From: Haloarchaeobius sp. HME9146
Lineage (GTDB): Archaea > Halobacteriota > Halobacteria > Halobacteriales > Natrialbaceae
NCBI RefSeq assembly: GCF_025399835.1
Contig: NZ_JAODVR010000001.1
Span: 1,054,001 to 1,118,000 of the forward strand
Reading direction: 5' to 3'
DNA: 64,000 nucleotides
Shown here piece by piece: positions 15,531 through 24,051 of the stretch; positions within the stretch are counted from its first letter, which is position 1; each line of letters opens with the position of its first letter. The position numbers and the translations under genes are program-made. The notes beneath the pieces were generated by a model. It saw only the letters and a list, made by a program, of their open reading frames with translations, searched no databases and was not told the DNA's origin.

Positions 15531-18329
15531 TCAGGTGGACTGGGCGACCACGTAGTTGGTCTCGCCGGTGCCCGACACCGCGACCCAGCCGCGTGCTTCG
15601 CTCGGCTTGACCTCCTGCGGGCCGAACTGGTAGGCGTCCGAGGCCGAGACGTTGTCCGGGGCCTCGGCGAAGTAGGTGTAGCTCGTCTCGGTGTCGGCGG
15701 TCGCGGTCTCGGTGAAGTAGACGTACTGCACGCCGTTGCTCACCTCGACGCGGTCCACGTCGTCGGAGTAGTCCGTGAGGACGGTCCACGAGGTCGGAAT
15801 CACGTCCCGGACCTGGCTGTCTTCGGAGGGGTTCGCCGTCAGCGTGACCTGGTTGGTCTGGCCGCCGGTGAAGACGGAGCCGTCGTCGCTCCGGGTGCCG
15901 GCGACGAAGAAGCCGTCTTCGACCGAGACGTCGAGCGTGCAGTGTGCCTGCACGTCGTCGCCGTTGACCGCGCCGGGGACGTCCACGAGCTTCGCGACCA
16001 CGTAGAACGTCCGCTCCTCGCTGTCCCGCGGGAGCGAGACCGTCGCGCTGGCGTCACCCTGCAGGCCCTGTGCCCGGGCGACGATGTTGGGTTCGCCGTA
16101 CTGCGCCGGCTGCTCGGCGTCGTAGACGAACAGGTCGATGTGGGGCGTGCTCTTCGTCTGACCCTTGTTGCCGCCGGAGTAGTAGTCGAAGCTCACGCTC
16201 GCCTCGACGGTGCCGGGGCCGGCCTGGACGTAGCCCGCGACGGCGCGGCTGTCCTCGGGCAGGTTGAGGCCGAGCACCTCGTCGGAGCTACCCGAAAGCG
16301 GGCGAGTGACCGCGTCGACCGCGGCGTCGGCGTTCACGCGACCGAAGCCCTCGTAGGGGTCGCGCCCGCCGAACTCGTAGGTCGCGGGGTGGGCGCGGTG
16401 GAACGGGGCGGCGGTGAAGGCCGTCTCGCTGGCCGTCGCGAGCAGCACCTGCTTGAGCCGGTACACGTCGTCGAGGTCGGTCTCGGCGGGAGCTGGCAAC
16501 GCGATGCTCGCCGGGGCGTCCTCCTCCATCGCCTGCGAGACGAGGCCCGCCACGCCGGTCGTGAAGGGCGTCGCCATCGAGGTGCCGGCCTTGCCCGTGT
16601 AGTCGCGGATGGGCGGCTGGTCGGACTCCGCGGCGTTCGCGTCACCCGTGAGTGCCGCGTTGATGAGGTCGTCGACGTAGCCACCGGGCGCGCTCACGTC
16701 GGGCTTCATGTACTGGTCGAGTTCGTCCTCGTCGAGCGCCCCCAGGCCGCCGGAGGAGTACGCGCTGAGCCCGTCGAGGGGGCCGGTCGCGGTCACGGAG
16801 ATACACTCGTCCGCGATGGCGGGTGAGCCGTTCCCGTTGGCCGGGGTCGCCGCGTTGCCGGCGGCGGCGCAGGTGAGGATGCCGGCCTCGGCGATGTCCT
16901 TGATGCCGGCCGGAATCGAGTCGAGGATGCCACCCACGGAGCCGAGCGGGAGGCCGCCGACGTAGCCCCACGACATGTTCACGGCACGCATGTTGAACAT
17001 GTCCGCGAAGGCCTCGGCGTGGTCGGCGAGCTGGCCGGTCGGGCCGGAGAGGCCCTGCAGGCCGACGAGGCTCTGGTTCGGTGCGACGCCGGTGTGGAGG
17101 CCGACGGGGGAGCCGGTACGGTCGCCGTTCGTACTCTGCGGGTCGACGAACGCGCCGACGCTGATGGACTCGAGGTCGCCGGAGGAGACGAGTTCGCCGC
17201 CGGTCGCTCGGGCGATGACGGTGTAGGTCCCGGTCTGCTCGGCGGGGGCCTCGACGACGACGTTGTCGGTGATGCCCGAGTCGCTGGTCAGTTCGGCCGA
17301 GTCGAGCTCGTGCCCGTCAGGGCCCTCCAGGATGAGTTCGATGGCGGTCCCGTATGCAGACCCGAAGACGCCTGTGCCGGCGTCGGCCTGGACCTCGTAC
17401 TGGCGGGTGTCGCCCAGCGCGAGTACCTCGCCGGGGGCCTCGGTCGTGACGGTCTCCGGGTCGATGGCGCTGGCACGCCCGGTGCCGCCCATGATGGAGG
17501 CACAGTGGCTCCCGTGGCCGTTCGGGTCGCGTGGCTTCTTGTGGAGGCCGTAGCGCGTCCCCTCGTCGAACCAGCCGACCGTCTTCGGGTCGTCCCCGTC
17601 GGTACCGACGCCCTCGAAGACGACGCTCGGGTCGGCGGCCTCGAACTCGCCCTCGAGCGCGTAGTAGCCCGCCGAGATCTCGTAGTCGGCCGTGACGTTC
17701 AGCCAGGTCTCGACGACGAAGCGGTAGGTGTGGCCCGACTTCACGTAGTTGTCGATGGCCTCGGGCTGGCTGCCGGTCGTCGAGGCGGCGACGCGCTCCC
17801 AGCCGTCTGCCGTCTGCTTGTCGAGGTAGAGTTCGAGGTCCTCGCCGTTCCCGTCGACGTCGCCGGGCGTCCACGTCATCGTCGCGTCGATGCCCTCGGC
17901 GTCGGTCGGCGTGGTGAACTCGTGGGTCTTCGTCGTCGGGTCCGCGAAGGTGCCCGGCCCGATGGTGCCCGAGAAGGACTCGCCCTCGCCGGCGAGTTCG
18001 ACGCGTTCCTGTTCGGACTTCGGGATGACCAGTTCACCGTCGCGGACGGTCGCCCGGACCCCGTTCCAGGGGCCGAGGTCGGGGTGGCGGGCCTCGATAC
18101 CCGAGTCGGTCAGCGCGATGGTGCGGTCCGGCCGCCCGCGATAGCCGCGGTCCCAGACGCGGCTCGCCTCGCGGGCTCGCCAGTTGAAGAAGGTGGGGTC
18201 GAGCTCGCCGGCCGCAGCCGCCGCGGTACTGGCCGCACCCGCCCCGAGCAGCCCTGCTGCGGTGAGTGTGCCTGTCGTCTGGAGGAATGTGCGACGGGAG
18301 AGGTCGGCTGTGTCGTCGTCGCGAGTCAT
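15531..18329 (-). CDS. large Tat-exported S8 subtilase with two insertions and shared C-terminal module
   Basis: A 932-residue secreted protease. The Tat signal is LSRRTFLQTTG (residues 10-20) with an AAASTAAAAA-type cleavage region. The triad is complete but widely spread: D75 (LTDSG), H272 (NGHGSH), oxyanion N492 (AAGNAA) and S584 (AGTSMATP). About 190 residues separate D75 and H272, and another 110-residue beta domain (about 290-400) follows H272; both look like pre-peptidase C-terminal-type inserts. A jelly-roll-like region precedes the shared module (803-932). The start at 18329 has ggagg seven bases before it; the frame extends to 18473, but that would bury the Tat motif at residue 59. 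It is first in the four-gene array. Confidence 0.9.
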   Translation of the reverse strand: MTRDDDTADLSRRTFLQTTGTLTAAGLLGAGAASTAAAAAGELDPTFFNWRAREASRVWDRGYRGRPDRTIALTDSGIEARHPDLGPWNGVRATVRDGELVIPKSEQERVELAGEGESFSGTIGPGTFADPTTKTHEFTTPTDAEGIDATMTWTPGDVDGNGEDLELYLDKQTADGWERVAASTTGSQPEAIDNYVKSGHTYRFVVETWLNVTADYEISAGYYALEGEFEAADPSVVFEGVGTDGDDPKTVGWFDEGTRYGLHKKPRDPNGHGSHCASIMGGTGRASAIDPETVTTEAPGEVLALGDTRQYEVQADAGTGVFGSAYGTAIELILEGPDGHELDSAELTSDSGITDNVVVEAPAEQTGTYTVIARATGGELVSSGDLESISVGAFVDPQSTNGDRTGSPVGLHTGVAPNQSLVGLQGLSGPTGQLADHAEAFADMFNMRAVNMSWGYVGGLPLGSVGGILDSIPAGIKDIAEAGILTCAAAGNAATPANGNGSPAIADECISVTATGPLDGLSAYSSGGLGALDEDELDQYMKPDVSAPGGYVDDLINAALTGDANAAESDQPPIRDYTGKAGTSMATPFTTGVAGLVSQAMEEDAPASIALPAPAETDLDDVYRLKQVLLATASETAFTAAPFHRAHPATYEFGGRDPYEGFGRVNADAAVDAVTRPLSGSSDEVLGLNLPEDSRAVAGYVQAGPGTVEASVSFDYYSGGNKGQTKSTPHIDLFVYDAEQPAQYGEPNIVARAQGLQGDASATVSLPRDSEERTFYVVAKLVDVPGAVNGDDVQAHCTLDVSVEDGFFVAGTRSDDGSVFTGGQTNQVTLTANPSEDSQVRDVIPTSWTVLTDYSDDVDRVEVSNGVQYVYFTETATADTETSYTYFAEAPDNVSASDAYQFGPQEVKPSEARGWVAVSGTGETNYVVAQST

Positions 18330-18624
18330 GTCACGTCCTCCCAGTGCGGAGACTCCCTGTTCAAGCCGCGACCAAATGTCTCTCGAATCGACAGCTTCGG
18401 TCGCCGAGTCCGCCGTCGATTCCGTCGCTATCCCCTTCGAGTCCTGTGGTTCTCGTCTGTCGTCGTGTCCCATGGTGGTCCATCCCGAACGAGGACGATG
18501 GCCTCAAAAGGGATTGTGACAAACCCATCCAAATGAGGGTCTCAGGGTCTGAGGGGGAAGAAAACGATGCCAGCCGAATCGGTAACAGCCACAGACCATT
18601 GTCGACACCGACACCCTAACCTGA

Positions 18625-20577
18625 TTAGGTACTGCGCGCGTCGTCGCCCTCGAACAGGCTCTCGAGCAGCTTGCGCTCGGCGACCCGGATGTGCTGGTGG
18701 AACGTCGGCGGGGTCACACCGAGGAGGTCGGCCATCTGGTCGCCCGAGGTCTCGCGGGGCCAGTCGAAGAAGCCGGCACGGTACGCCGTCTCCAGCACCT
18801 CCAGCTGGCGGTCGGTCAGCGACTGCTCGATGTCGGCCCGGTAGCCCACGTCGGTCCGCGTCCCGCGCTCGACCTCCCGCTGGGAGAGCAACTCCACCTC
18901 GAGCACCTCCGAGACGCGCTCGAGCACCCGGGAGACGGCAGTGTCGGTGGGGACGTCGGCCACGATGCGACACTCCCCGTCGCTGACCCGGACGGTCCGG
19001 ACCGACCCGCCCACGTCGGCGATGGTCTCGACGACGGAGTCACCGTCGACGACCACCCGGACGAGCGACTCGGCGTCGCGCTCGGCCAGTATCTCGACCT
19101 GTGCGGGAGCCGTCTCGACGAGGTCGTCGAGGTCCTCGAGCGCCTCGCCCCGCACCGCGAACAGCTCCGACACCGACCCATCCGGGTTGCTGACGGTCCC
19201 GGTGAGTTCCAGCGTCGCGTCGGTCTCGTGGGCGATCTGGACGAGGAACTCGTCCGGGTCGGTCACCGCGAACGTCAGTTCGGTGCGCGTGTCGGTCACC
19301 AGCGCCTTGCGCGTCTCGGCTGCCCGGATGGCGTGGCCGACCGTCTCGCCGAGTTCGGCCAGCACCGTTCGCTCCAGCGCTTCGAAGGCGAACGGCTCTG
19401 GCGCGTAGACGCAGAGGCAGCCGTACACCACGTCGTCGTAGACCAGCGGGATGGCCGCCGCGGACTCGTAGCCGTGGTCGAGCGCGGCCCGGCGCCAGGC
19501 GGTCGCGACCGGGTCCTCGGCGATGTTCTGGGCGAACTTGACCGACCGTTCCCGGACGGCGGTTGCGGCGGTCACATCGTCTTCCTGCCGCTCGACGGCG
19601 GCGGGGCGGTCCTCGAGGTAGGCGGAGCCGTCACCCGCCCAGGCGGTCGGCTCGACCCGGCCGCTCTCGGGGTCGTACTCACCGACCCACGCGAACTCGT
19701 AGGGGTCCGCGTCGGCGAACTGGTCACAGAGCGTCTCCTCTATCTCCTCGCGTGAGTCCGTCCGGACCAGCGCGCTCGTCACCCGACGGATGACGTCGTT
19801 GACCCGGTTCAGCGTCTCGAGCCGGTCGGCCTGTGCCTCGAGTTCGGCCTCGCGGCGGCGACGGTCCCGGATGTCCCGCCCGATGCCGCAGATGACCTGT
19901 CGGTCCCCGTCGCCGAGCAATGCGGCCGTGAACTCGTGGGGGCGCTCCTCGCCCGCTTTCGTCTGCATCCGCGCGGTCTCCATCGCCTTGCCCTGCATCA
20001 CGACGCGCCCGATGGCGTTCTCTATCTTCTCGTGCTCGTCTTCCGGGAAGAAGTCGGTCGGGCGCATCTCGCGGATCTCCCGGTCGCTGTAGCCGGTCAC
20101 GGCGGTGAGTTTCCGGTTCCACCGGAGGAAGTTCCCGTCGAGGTCGAAGACGAAGAAGATGTCCCGCAACTCGTCGAGGGCGGCACTGGCCAGGGTCGCG
20201 TGGCTGGCGCTTTCGGGCTGGTTCCGGACGAGGTTGTCGACGGTGGCGGCGAGGTGGTCGCCCCAGTCGTCGGTGGGGTCGCCACGTGGCACCGTCGCGG
20301 CTGCCCCGGAGTCGAGCGCGGTGGTCGCGGCTACGTCGTCCTCGTACACGTAGACGACCGGGGCGTCGTGCCGCCCGAGTGTCGCGACGAGTTCCGTGAC
20401 CGACCGGTCGTCGAGCGAACCACAGACCACGCACTGGACGTGTTCGTCGAGCATGTGCTGTGCGCTGGTGAGGGTCCCGGCGATGTGCGCCTGGAGCTCG
20501 CGGGCGGTGAGACACAGGCCGAGTGCGTCCGCGTCCTCGCCGTCGTCGACCACGAGGACCTCGACCTCACGTGACAT
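18625..20577 (-). CDS. bacterio-opsin activator-type regulator (receiver-like, PAS, GAF, HTH_10)
   Basis: A 650-residue sensor-regulator. Domains in order: a response-receiver-like fold (1-115, beginning VEVLVVDDGED), a PAS domain (about 140-255, with FFVFDLDGNFLRWN and the GIGRDIRDRRRRE end), a GAF domain (about 275-410), a Bat-type ligand domain (about 425-580) and a C-terminal HTH_10 DNA-binding domain starting LTDRQLEVLETAYRAGFF (about 590-640). Such proteins sense light, oxygen or redox state in haloarchaea, but the signal here is unknown. The open frame continues upstream to 21423, but that part is antisense to another gene. The ATG at 20577 starts the receiver domain and faces a divergent regulator. 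Confidence 0.9.
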   Translation of the reverse strand: MSREVEVLVVDDGEDADALGLCLTARELQAHIAGTLTSAQHMLDEHVQCVVCGSLDDRSVTELVATLGRHDAPVVYVYEDDVAATTALDSGAAATVPRGDPTDDWGDHLAATVDNLVRNQPESASHATLASAALDELRDIFFVFDLDGNFLRWNRKLTAVTGYSDREIREMRPTDFFPEDEHEKIENAIGRVVMQGKAMETARMQTKAGEERPHEFTAALLGDGDRQVICGIGRDIRDRRRREAELEAQADRLETLNRVNDVIRRVTSALVRTDSREEIEETLCDQFADADPYEFAWVGEYDPESGRVEPTAWAGDGSAYLEDRPAAVERQEDDVTAATAVRERSVKFAQNIAEDPVATAWRRAALDHGYESAAAIPLVYDDVVYGCLCVYAPEPFAFEALERTVLAELGETVGHAIRAAETRKALVTDTRTELTFAVTDPDEFLVQIAHETDATLELTGTVSNPDGSVSELFAVRGEALEDLDDLVETAPAQVEILAERDAESLVRVVVDGDSVVETIADVGGSVRTVRVSDGECRIVADVPTDTAVSRVLERVSEVLEVELLSQREVERGTRTDVGYRADIEQSLTDRQLEVLETAYRAGFFDWPRETSGDQMADLLGVTPPTFHQHIRVAERKLLESLFEGDDARST

Positions 20578-20731
20578 GCGCCGAGCTAGGAAGGTCAACC
20601 AGTTGAGTGTACTGTTCGACGACGGTCGTGTGACCCGGGTCTGCCACGCTAATCGGGCCACTGGATGCGCTCCCGGTTCCGGCAAATATGGCAACACATT
20701 TGGTTTCGAATGACATGGCCTAGGCAAAGGC

Positions 20732-22141
20732 ATGAACGTCGATAGGGGCGGGACCGGGGGCTCGACGGCGGTGCTGGCGGTCGCCCTCGTGGTCCTCGTC
20801 GTCCTGTTCGGGACGGCCGCCGCCATGACAGCCCCGGTCCCCACCGGAAACCACGGCAGCACACAGCTCTCTTTCGACCTCGCCGACAACGAGACCGATA
20901 TCGTCGATGGCACGGTGGACGACACCACCGACACGACCGGCGACACCACGGAGGAGACCGTGGATGACACGACGAACACGACTGACGACACGACGAATAC
21001 GACCGACGACACCACGGAAACCGTGGAGAACACGACCGACGACACCGTCACCGCGTCCGGGTCGCTCTCGACCGACGTGACCACCGGCGACACCACGGCC
21101 TCGACCGACACGGACGCGACGCTCGACGACGGTCTCACGACGAACACCTCCGGTGAGACCTCGGGCACGGTCGACGGGTCCGGGAACGCGAGCCTCACTG
21201 CCGAGGAGGACGCGGTCTCGCTCTCGACCGACGCCAGCGTCGAGTCCGTCTCACTGTCGGCGGGTGTCGTCGTCCCCGTCGAGTCCTTGCTGACGGTGCT
21301 CGAATCCAGCGACCCTGCCACCGGGGAATCGACCGACAGCACCAGCCGCCGACTCGACCAGGCGGCGGCCCGCGGCGGCCAGTTCGCGCTCGGGTCGACC
21401 GGGGAGCAATCCGGCGCTGACACGGGCGGCCTCGACGGAACCGGCTACCAGCGCGCGGAAGCCGGCGGCGATGCAGGCTCCAGCGAGCCCGGCGGCACCC
21501 CCGGACCACTCCAGTCGGTCCCTGGCCCGGTCCAGACCGGCGTCCTCGTCGGGTCGCTGGCGGCTGGTGGCGCGGCCGCGACGCGGTGGCGGTCGATACT
21601 TCGTTGGCTCCGGAACGCGGTCGAGGACTCGCCGCTGGCGGCCGTGCTGCGCTACAGCCGGTACGACGGCTCGGACCCGCTGGCGCACGACGACCGCGAG
21701 ACCATCCACCAGGTCGTGACCGACGCCCCCGGTGTCTACCTCTCGGCTATCAGCGAGGCGTCGGGGGTCCCGCTCTCGACCGTGCGTCACCACGTCCGTG
21801 TTCTGGAGGAGGAGGACCTCGTCACCAGCGTGAAGATAGAGGGCAAGCGCCGGTACTTCCCGGCCGATACCGGCGACGTGGAACTCCACGCCGCCCTGTC
21901 GAACCCGTCGCGGGCCGCGATTCTCGAGCGGCTGGCCGAGACCGAGGGCACCCGGGTCGGCGAACTCGCGGAGGCCCTCGACCGCGACCCGAGCACCCTC
22001 TCACATCACCTCGGCCGCCTGGAAGACGCGGGGCTGGTCGAACGCGAACGCGAGGGACGGTCGGTGCTGAACCGGCTCACCCCGTCCGCCAGGGACGGGC
22101 TGGCGGCGGCAGCGGCAGAGCCATCGCTGGCAGACGATTGA
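20732..22141 (+). CDS. membrane-anchored regulator with two winged-helix domains
   Basis: A 469-residue protein. A membrane helix lies at about 11-33, followed by a long Thr/Asp/Ser-rich, probably exposed segment (about 50-230) with DDTTNTT-type repeats. A second hydrophobic stretch follows near 265-285 and then a cytoplasmic part. That part carries two winged-helix domains: ISEASGVPLSTVRHHVRVLEEEDLV (about 340) and VGELAEALDRDPSTLSHHLGRLEDAGLV (about 410). The layout fits haloarchaeal membrane-bound helix-turn-helix proteins that could couple a surface signal to transcription. It is divergent from the Bat-type gene, with a 154-base gap between their starts. Confidence 0.8.
   Translation: MNVDRGGTGGSTAVLAVALVVLVVLFGTAAAMTAPVPTGNHGSTQLSFDLADNETDIVDGTVDDTTDTTGDTTEETVDDTTNTTDDTTNTTDDTTETVENTTDDTVTASGSLSTDVTTGDTTASTDTDATLDDGLTTNTSGETSGTVDGSGNASLTAEEDAVSLSTDASVESVSLSAGVVVPVESLLTVLESSDPATGESTDSTSRRLDQAAARGGQFALGSTGEQSGADTGGLDGTGYQRAEAGGDAGSSEPGGTPGPLQSVPGPVQTGVLVGSLAAGGAAATRWRSILRWLRNAVEDSPLAAVLRYSRYDGSDPLAHDDRETIHQVVTDAPGVYLSAISEASGVPLSTVRHHVRVLEEEDLVTSVKIEGKRRYFPADTGDVELHAALSNPSRAAILERLAETEGTRVGELAEALDRDPSTLSHHLGRLEDAGLVEREREGRSVLNRLTPSARDGLAAAAAEPSLADD
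20905..21060 (+). repeat. Thr/Asp-rich low-complexity coding repeat
   Basis: Degenerate units of 12-15 bases, mostly gacgacacgac and acgaatacgac variants, encode DDTT/NTT motifs in the exposed segment of the membrane-anchored regulator. They encode likely O-glycosylated spacer sequence. They are not direct repeats with unique spacers and do not form a CRISPR array. Confidence 0.6.
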
Positions 22142-22161
22142 GCGCTGCGCGAGAACGGTGA

Positions 22162-22815
22162 TTACTGGTTCGGCAGGTCGTCCGCGAGGGTCTCGCGGAC
22201 CAGCGTCTCCATGCCTCGTCGGAGTCGTTCGGAGGCCGCCTGACCGGAGACGCCGACGTCGGCACCCAGCCCGCGGAGCGTGGTCTGGCGCGGGATGTCG
22301 AAGTAGCCGACCTCGACGGCGCGAGTGAGTATCTCCTTCTGTGCCGGGGTCAGGTCGGCCGCGTTGTCGTCCTGATCTATCGTGTCGCTGTGGATGGATT
22401 CGACGGTGGGTGTGAGCCCGACCTCCTCGCAGACGTCGCGAAACCCGGCGAACGACTCCCGGTCCGGGAACAGCGTCTTGACGGTCCAGCCGTCGCCGTC
22501 GCTCGTCGCGTTGAGGATGACCCCGTCACGCTCGATGGCGGCGGTGTACGCCTTCGCATCGGCGATGCCCTCCGGACACGTCACACGGTAGAGCCGACGA
22601 GCGTGTTCCGTCGCGAGGACGGTGCTGTCGACGACGGTCGGGTCATCGTCCAGCGCGTCCTCGAACGTCTCGAAATCACCACCGCTCACCCAGAAGACGA
22701 CGCGAAGAGGAATCGTTCCAGTGGTGTCGAACTGTTCGACCGAGGCCTGCATCCCGTCGGGGACAGAAAGTGCGTGTTGCAGAAGTTTGGAGTCGAGATT
22801 GAAACGAACGAACAT
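22162..22815 (-). CDS. HTH_10 family transcription regulator
   Basis: A 217-residue member of the haloarchaeal bacterio-opsin-activator family without sensor domains. The N-terminal part (1-150) is the Bat-associated beta/alpha domain, with VRFNLDSKLL and FVSGGDFETF-like strands. The C-terminus is an HTH_10 domain starting LTPAQKEILTRAVEVGYFDIPRQTTLRGLG (about 154-183). It is convergent with the membrane-anchored regulator, the stops lying 20 bases apart. Immediately upstream of the start is an AT-rich stretch (22816-22832) that is too close to be a standard TATA box for this start, so a downstream start cannot be excluded. Confidence 0.85.
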   Translation of the reverse strand: MFVRFNLDSKLLQHALSVPDGMQASVEQFDTTGTIPLRVVFWVSGGDFETFEDALDDDPTVVDSTVLATEHARRLYRVTCPEGIADAKAYTAAIERDGVILNATSDGDGWTVKTLFPDRESFAGFRDVCEEVGLTPTVESIHSDTIDQDDNAADLTPAQKEILTRAVEVGYFDIPRQTTLRGLGADVGVSGQAASERLRRGMETLVRETLADDLPNQ

Positions 22816-23138
22816 GAAATTCTTTTAATTTGTTGTTTCGCTAACGTCTGGCAGCGGCGTACCTCTCGTTTGACGCATCACCGGCTGGTTCATATGCGTA
22901 GTGACCGCTTCAGTAATCATTCACGTTGTGCGACCTATATCAGTGGTGCATGGATATACAGGGCGAGTCGCCCTGCCGCCGTTCGGCAACGCGGATACTG
23001 TCTGGAACTGGATACATGACGTGATGCGACCGGTCGAGGGTGGTCGCGCTCGCCGTCTCTCGACAGCGAGCGATTCCGGAACCGCCGCGGGGGTGGATAC
23101 GCTGCATAGTTTTGGTCGATGCGTGCGTACCTGAGACG
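22816..23138. other. 323-base gap between the HTH_10 regulator and PPK2
   Basis: This region lies between two genes transcribed in opposite directions away from it. It is AT-richer than its surroundings near both ends: a TTTTAATTTG-type stretch at 22816-22832 and cctatatcag near 22931. These are candidate promoter elements for both genes. I see no RNA gene, coding frame or clear repeat in it. Confidence 0.5.
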
Positions 23139-23984
23139 ATGCCATCCGACTCGCGGGCGGACCACTACAACGAGGCAGGCGTGTTGAAGAAGAAGCAGTA
23201 CAAGCGCGAGCTGAACCGCCTGCAGGAGGAACTCGTCAAGCTCCAGCACTGGGTCAGCGAGCAAGGGCTCCGCGTCGTGGTGGTGTTCGAGGGCCGCGAC
23301 GCGGCCGGAAAAGGCGGCGTCATCAAGCGCATCACCCGTCGGCTGAACCCCCGGGTCGTCCGGGTCGTCGCGCTCGGGAAGCCGACCGAGCGCGAGCAGG
23401 GGCAGTGGTACTTCCAGCGCTACGTCGAACACCTACCGAGCGAGGGCGAGATGGTCCTGTTCGACCGGAGCTGGTACAACCGCGCCGGCGTCGAGCGCGT
23501 GATGGGCTTCTGCAGCGACGAGGAGTACGACCGGTTCCTCGAGGAGTGCCCGCGGTTCGAGCGCATGCTCGTCCGCGAGGGCATCGTCCTCGTGAAGTAC
23601 TGGTTCTCCATCAGCGACGAGGAGCAAGAGCGGCGCTTCCAGAAGCGCAACGAGGACCCCAAGCGCCGCTGGAAGCTCAGCCCGATGGACCTCGAAGCTC
23701 GCGCCCGCTGGGAGGAGTTCTCGAAGGCGAAAGACGAGATGTTCGAACACACGGACATCCCCGAGGCACCCTGGCACGTCGTCCACGCCGACGTGAAGCG
23801 ACACGCCCGGCTCAACTGCATCAGCCACCTGCTCGACCAGGTCGACTACGAGGACCTGACGCCCGACCCCATCGAACTCCCACCTCGCGAGGAGCGCGGC
23901 GAGTACGAACGGCCACCCATCGAGGACCAGCACTGGGTCGAGGCGCGCTTCGGCGAGAATCCGACTCCCGGGCGCTCGGAGTGA
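23139..23984 (+). CDS. ppk2: polyphosphate kinase 2 family protein
   Basis: A 281-residue PPK2 enzyme, transferring phosphate between polyphosphate and nucleotides. The Walker A loop is GRDAAGKGG (residues 52-60), and the Walker B/lid-forming segment LFDRSWYNRAGVE spans about 107-119. The family landmarks QGQWYFQRYVEHLP (87-100) and the SPMDLEARARWEEFSKAKDEMF stretch (about 190-211) are also present. The length fits a one-domain class I or related PPK2. The frame opens earlier at 23040, but the ATG at 23139 begins the usual charged N-terminus. Phosphorylation of ADP or GDP, or nucleotide recovery, is likely, but the direction cannot be read from sequence. Confidence 0.94.
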   Translation: MPSDSRADHYNEAGVLKKKQYKRELNRLQEELVKLQHWVSEQGLRVVVVFEGRDAAGKGGVIKRITRRLNPRVVRVVALGKPTEREQGQWYFQRYVEHLPSEGEMVLFDRSWYNRAGVERVMGFCSDEEYDRFLEECPRFERMLVREGIVLVKYWFSISDEEQERRFQKRNEDPKRRWKLSPMDLEARARWEEFSKAKDEMFEHTDIPEAPWHVVHADVKRHARLNCISHLLDQVDYEDLTPDPIELPPREERGEYERPPIEDQHWVEARFGENPTPGRSE

Positions 23985-24020
23985 CCGGCCTGCCAGACCC
24001 CCGGACATGTGAGGGGACCC

Positions 24021-24026
24021 ATATTA
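24021..24026 (+). promoter_or_regulatory. candidate TATA box of the ornithine cyclodeaminase family gene
   Basis: The sequence atatta lies 28 bases upstream of the ATG at 24052, with GC-rich DNA on both sides. The spacing fits a leaderless transcript. Confidence 0.5.
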
Positions 24027-24051
24027 GCCCACGTTTCTGCAATCCAGTACT

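Noticed and set aside
20578-21423. N-terminal extension of the Bat-type regulator frame
   Set aside because: It is antisense to the membrane-anchored regulator and reads as Val/Ser repeats; the receiver domain starts at ATG 20577.
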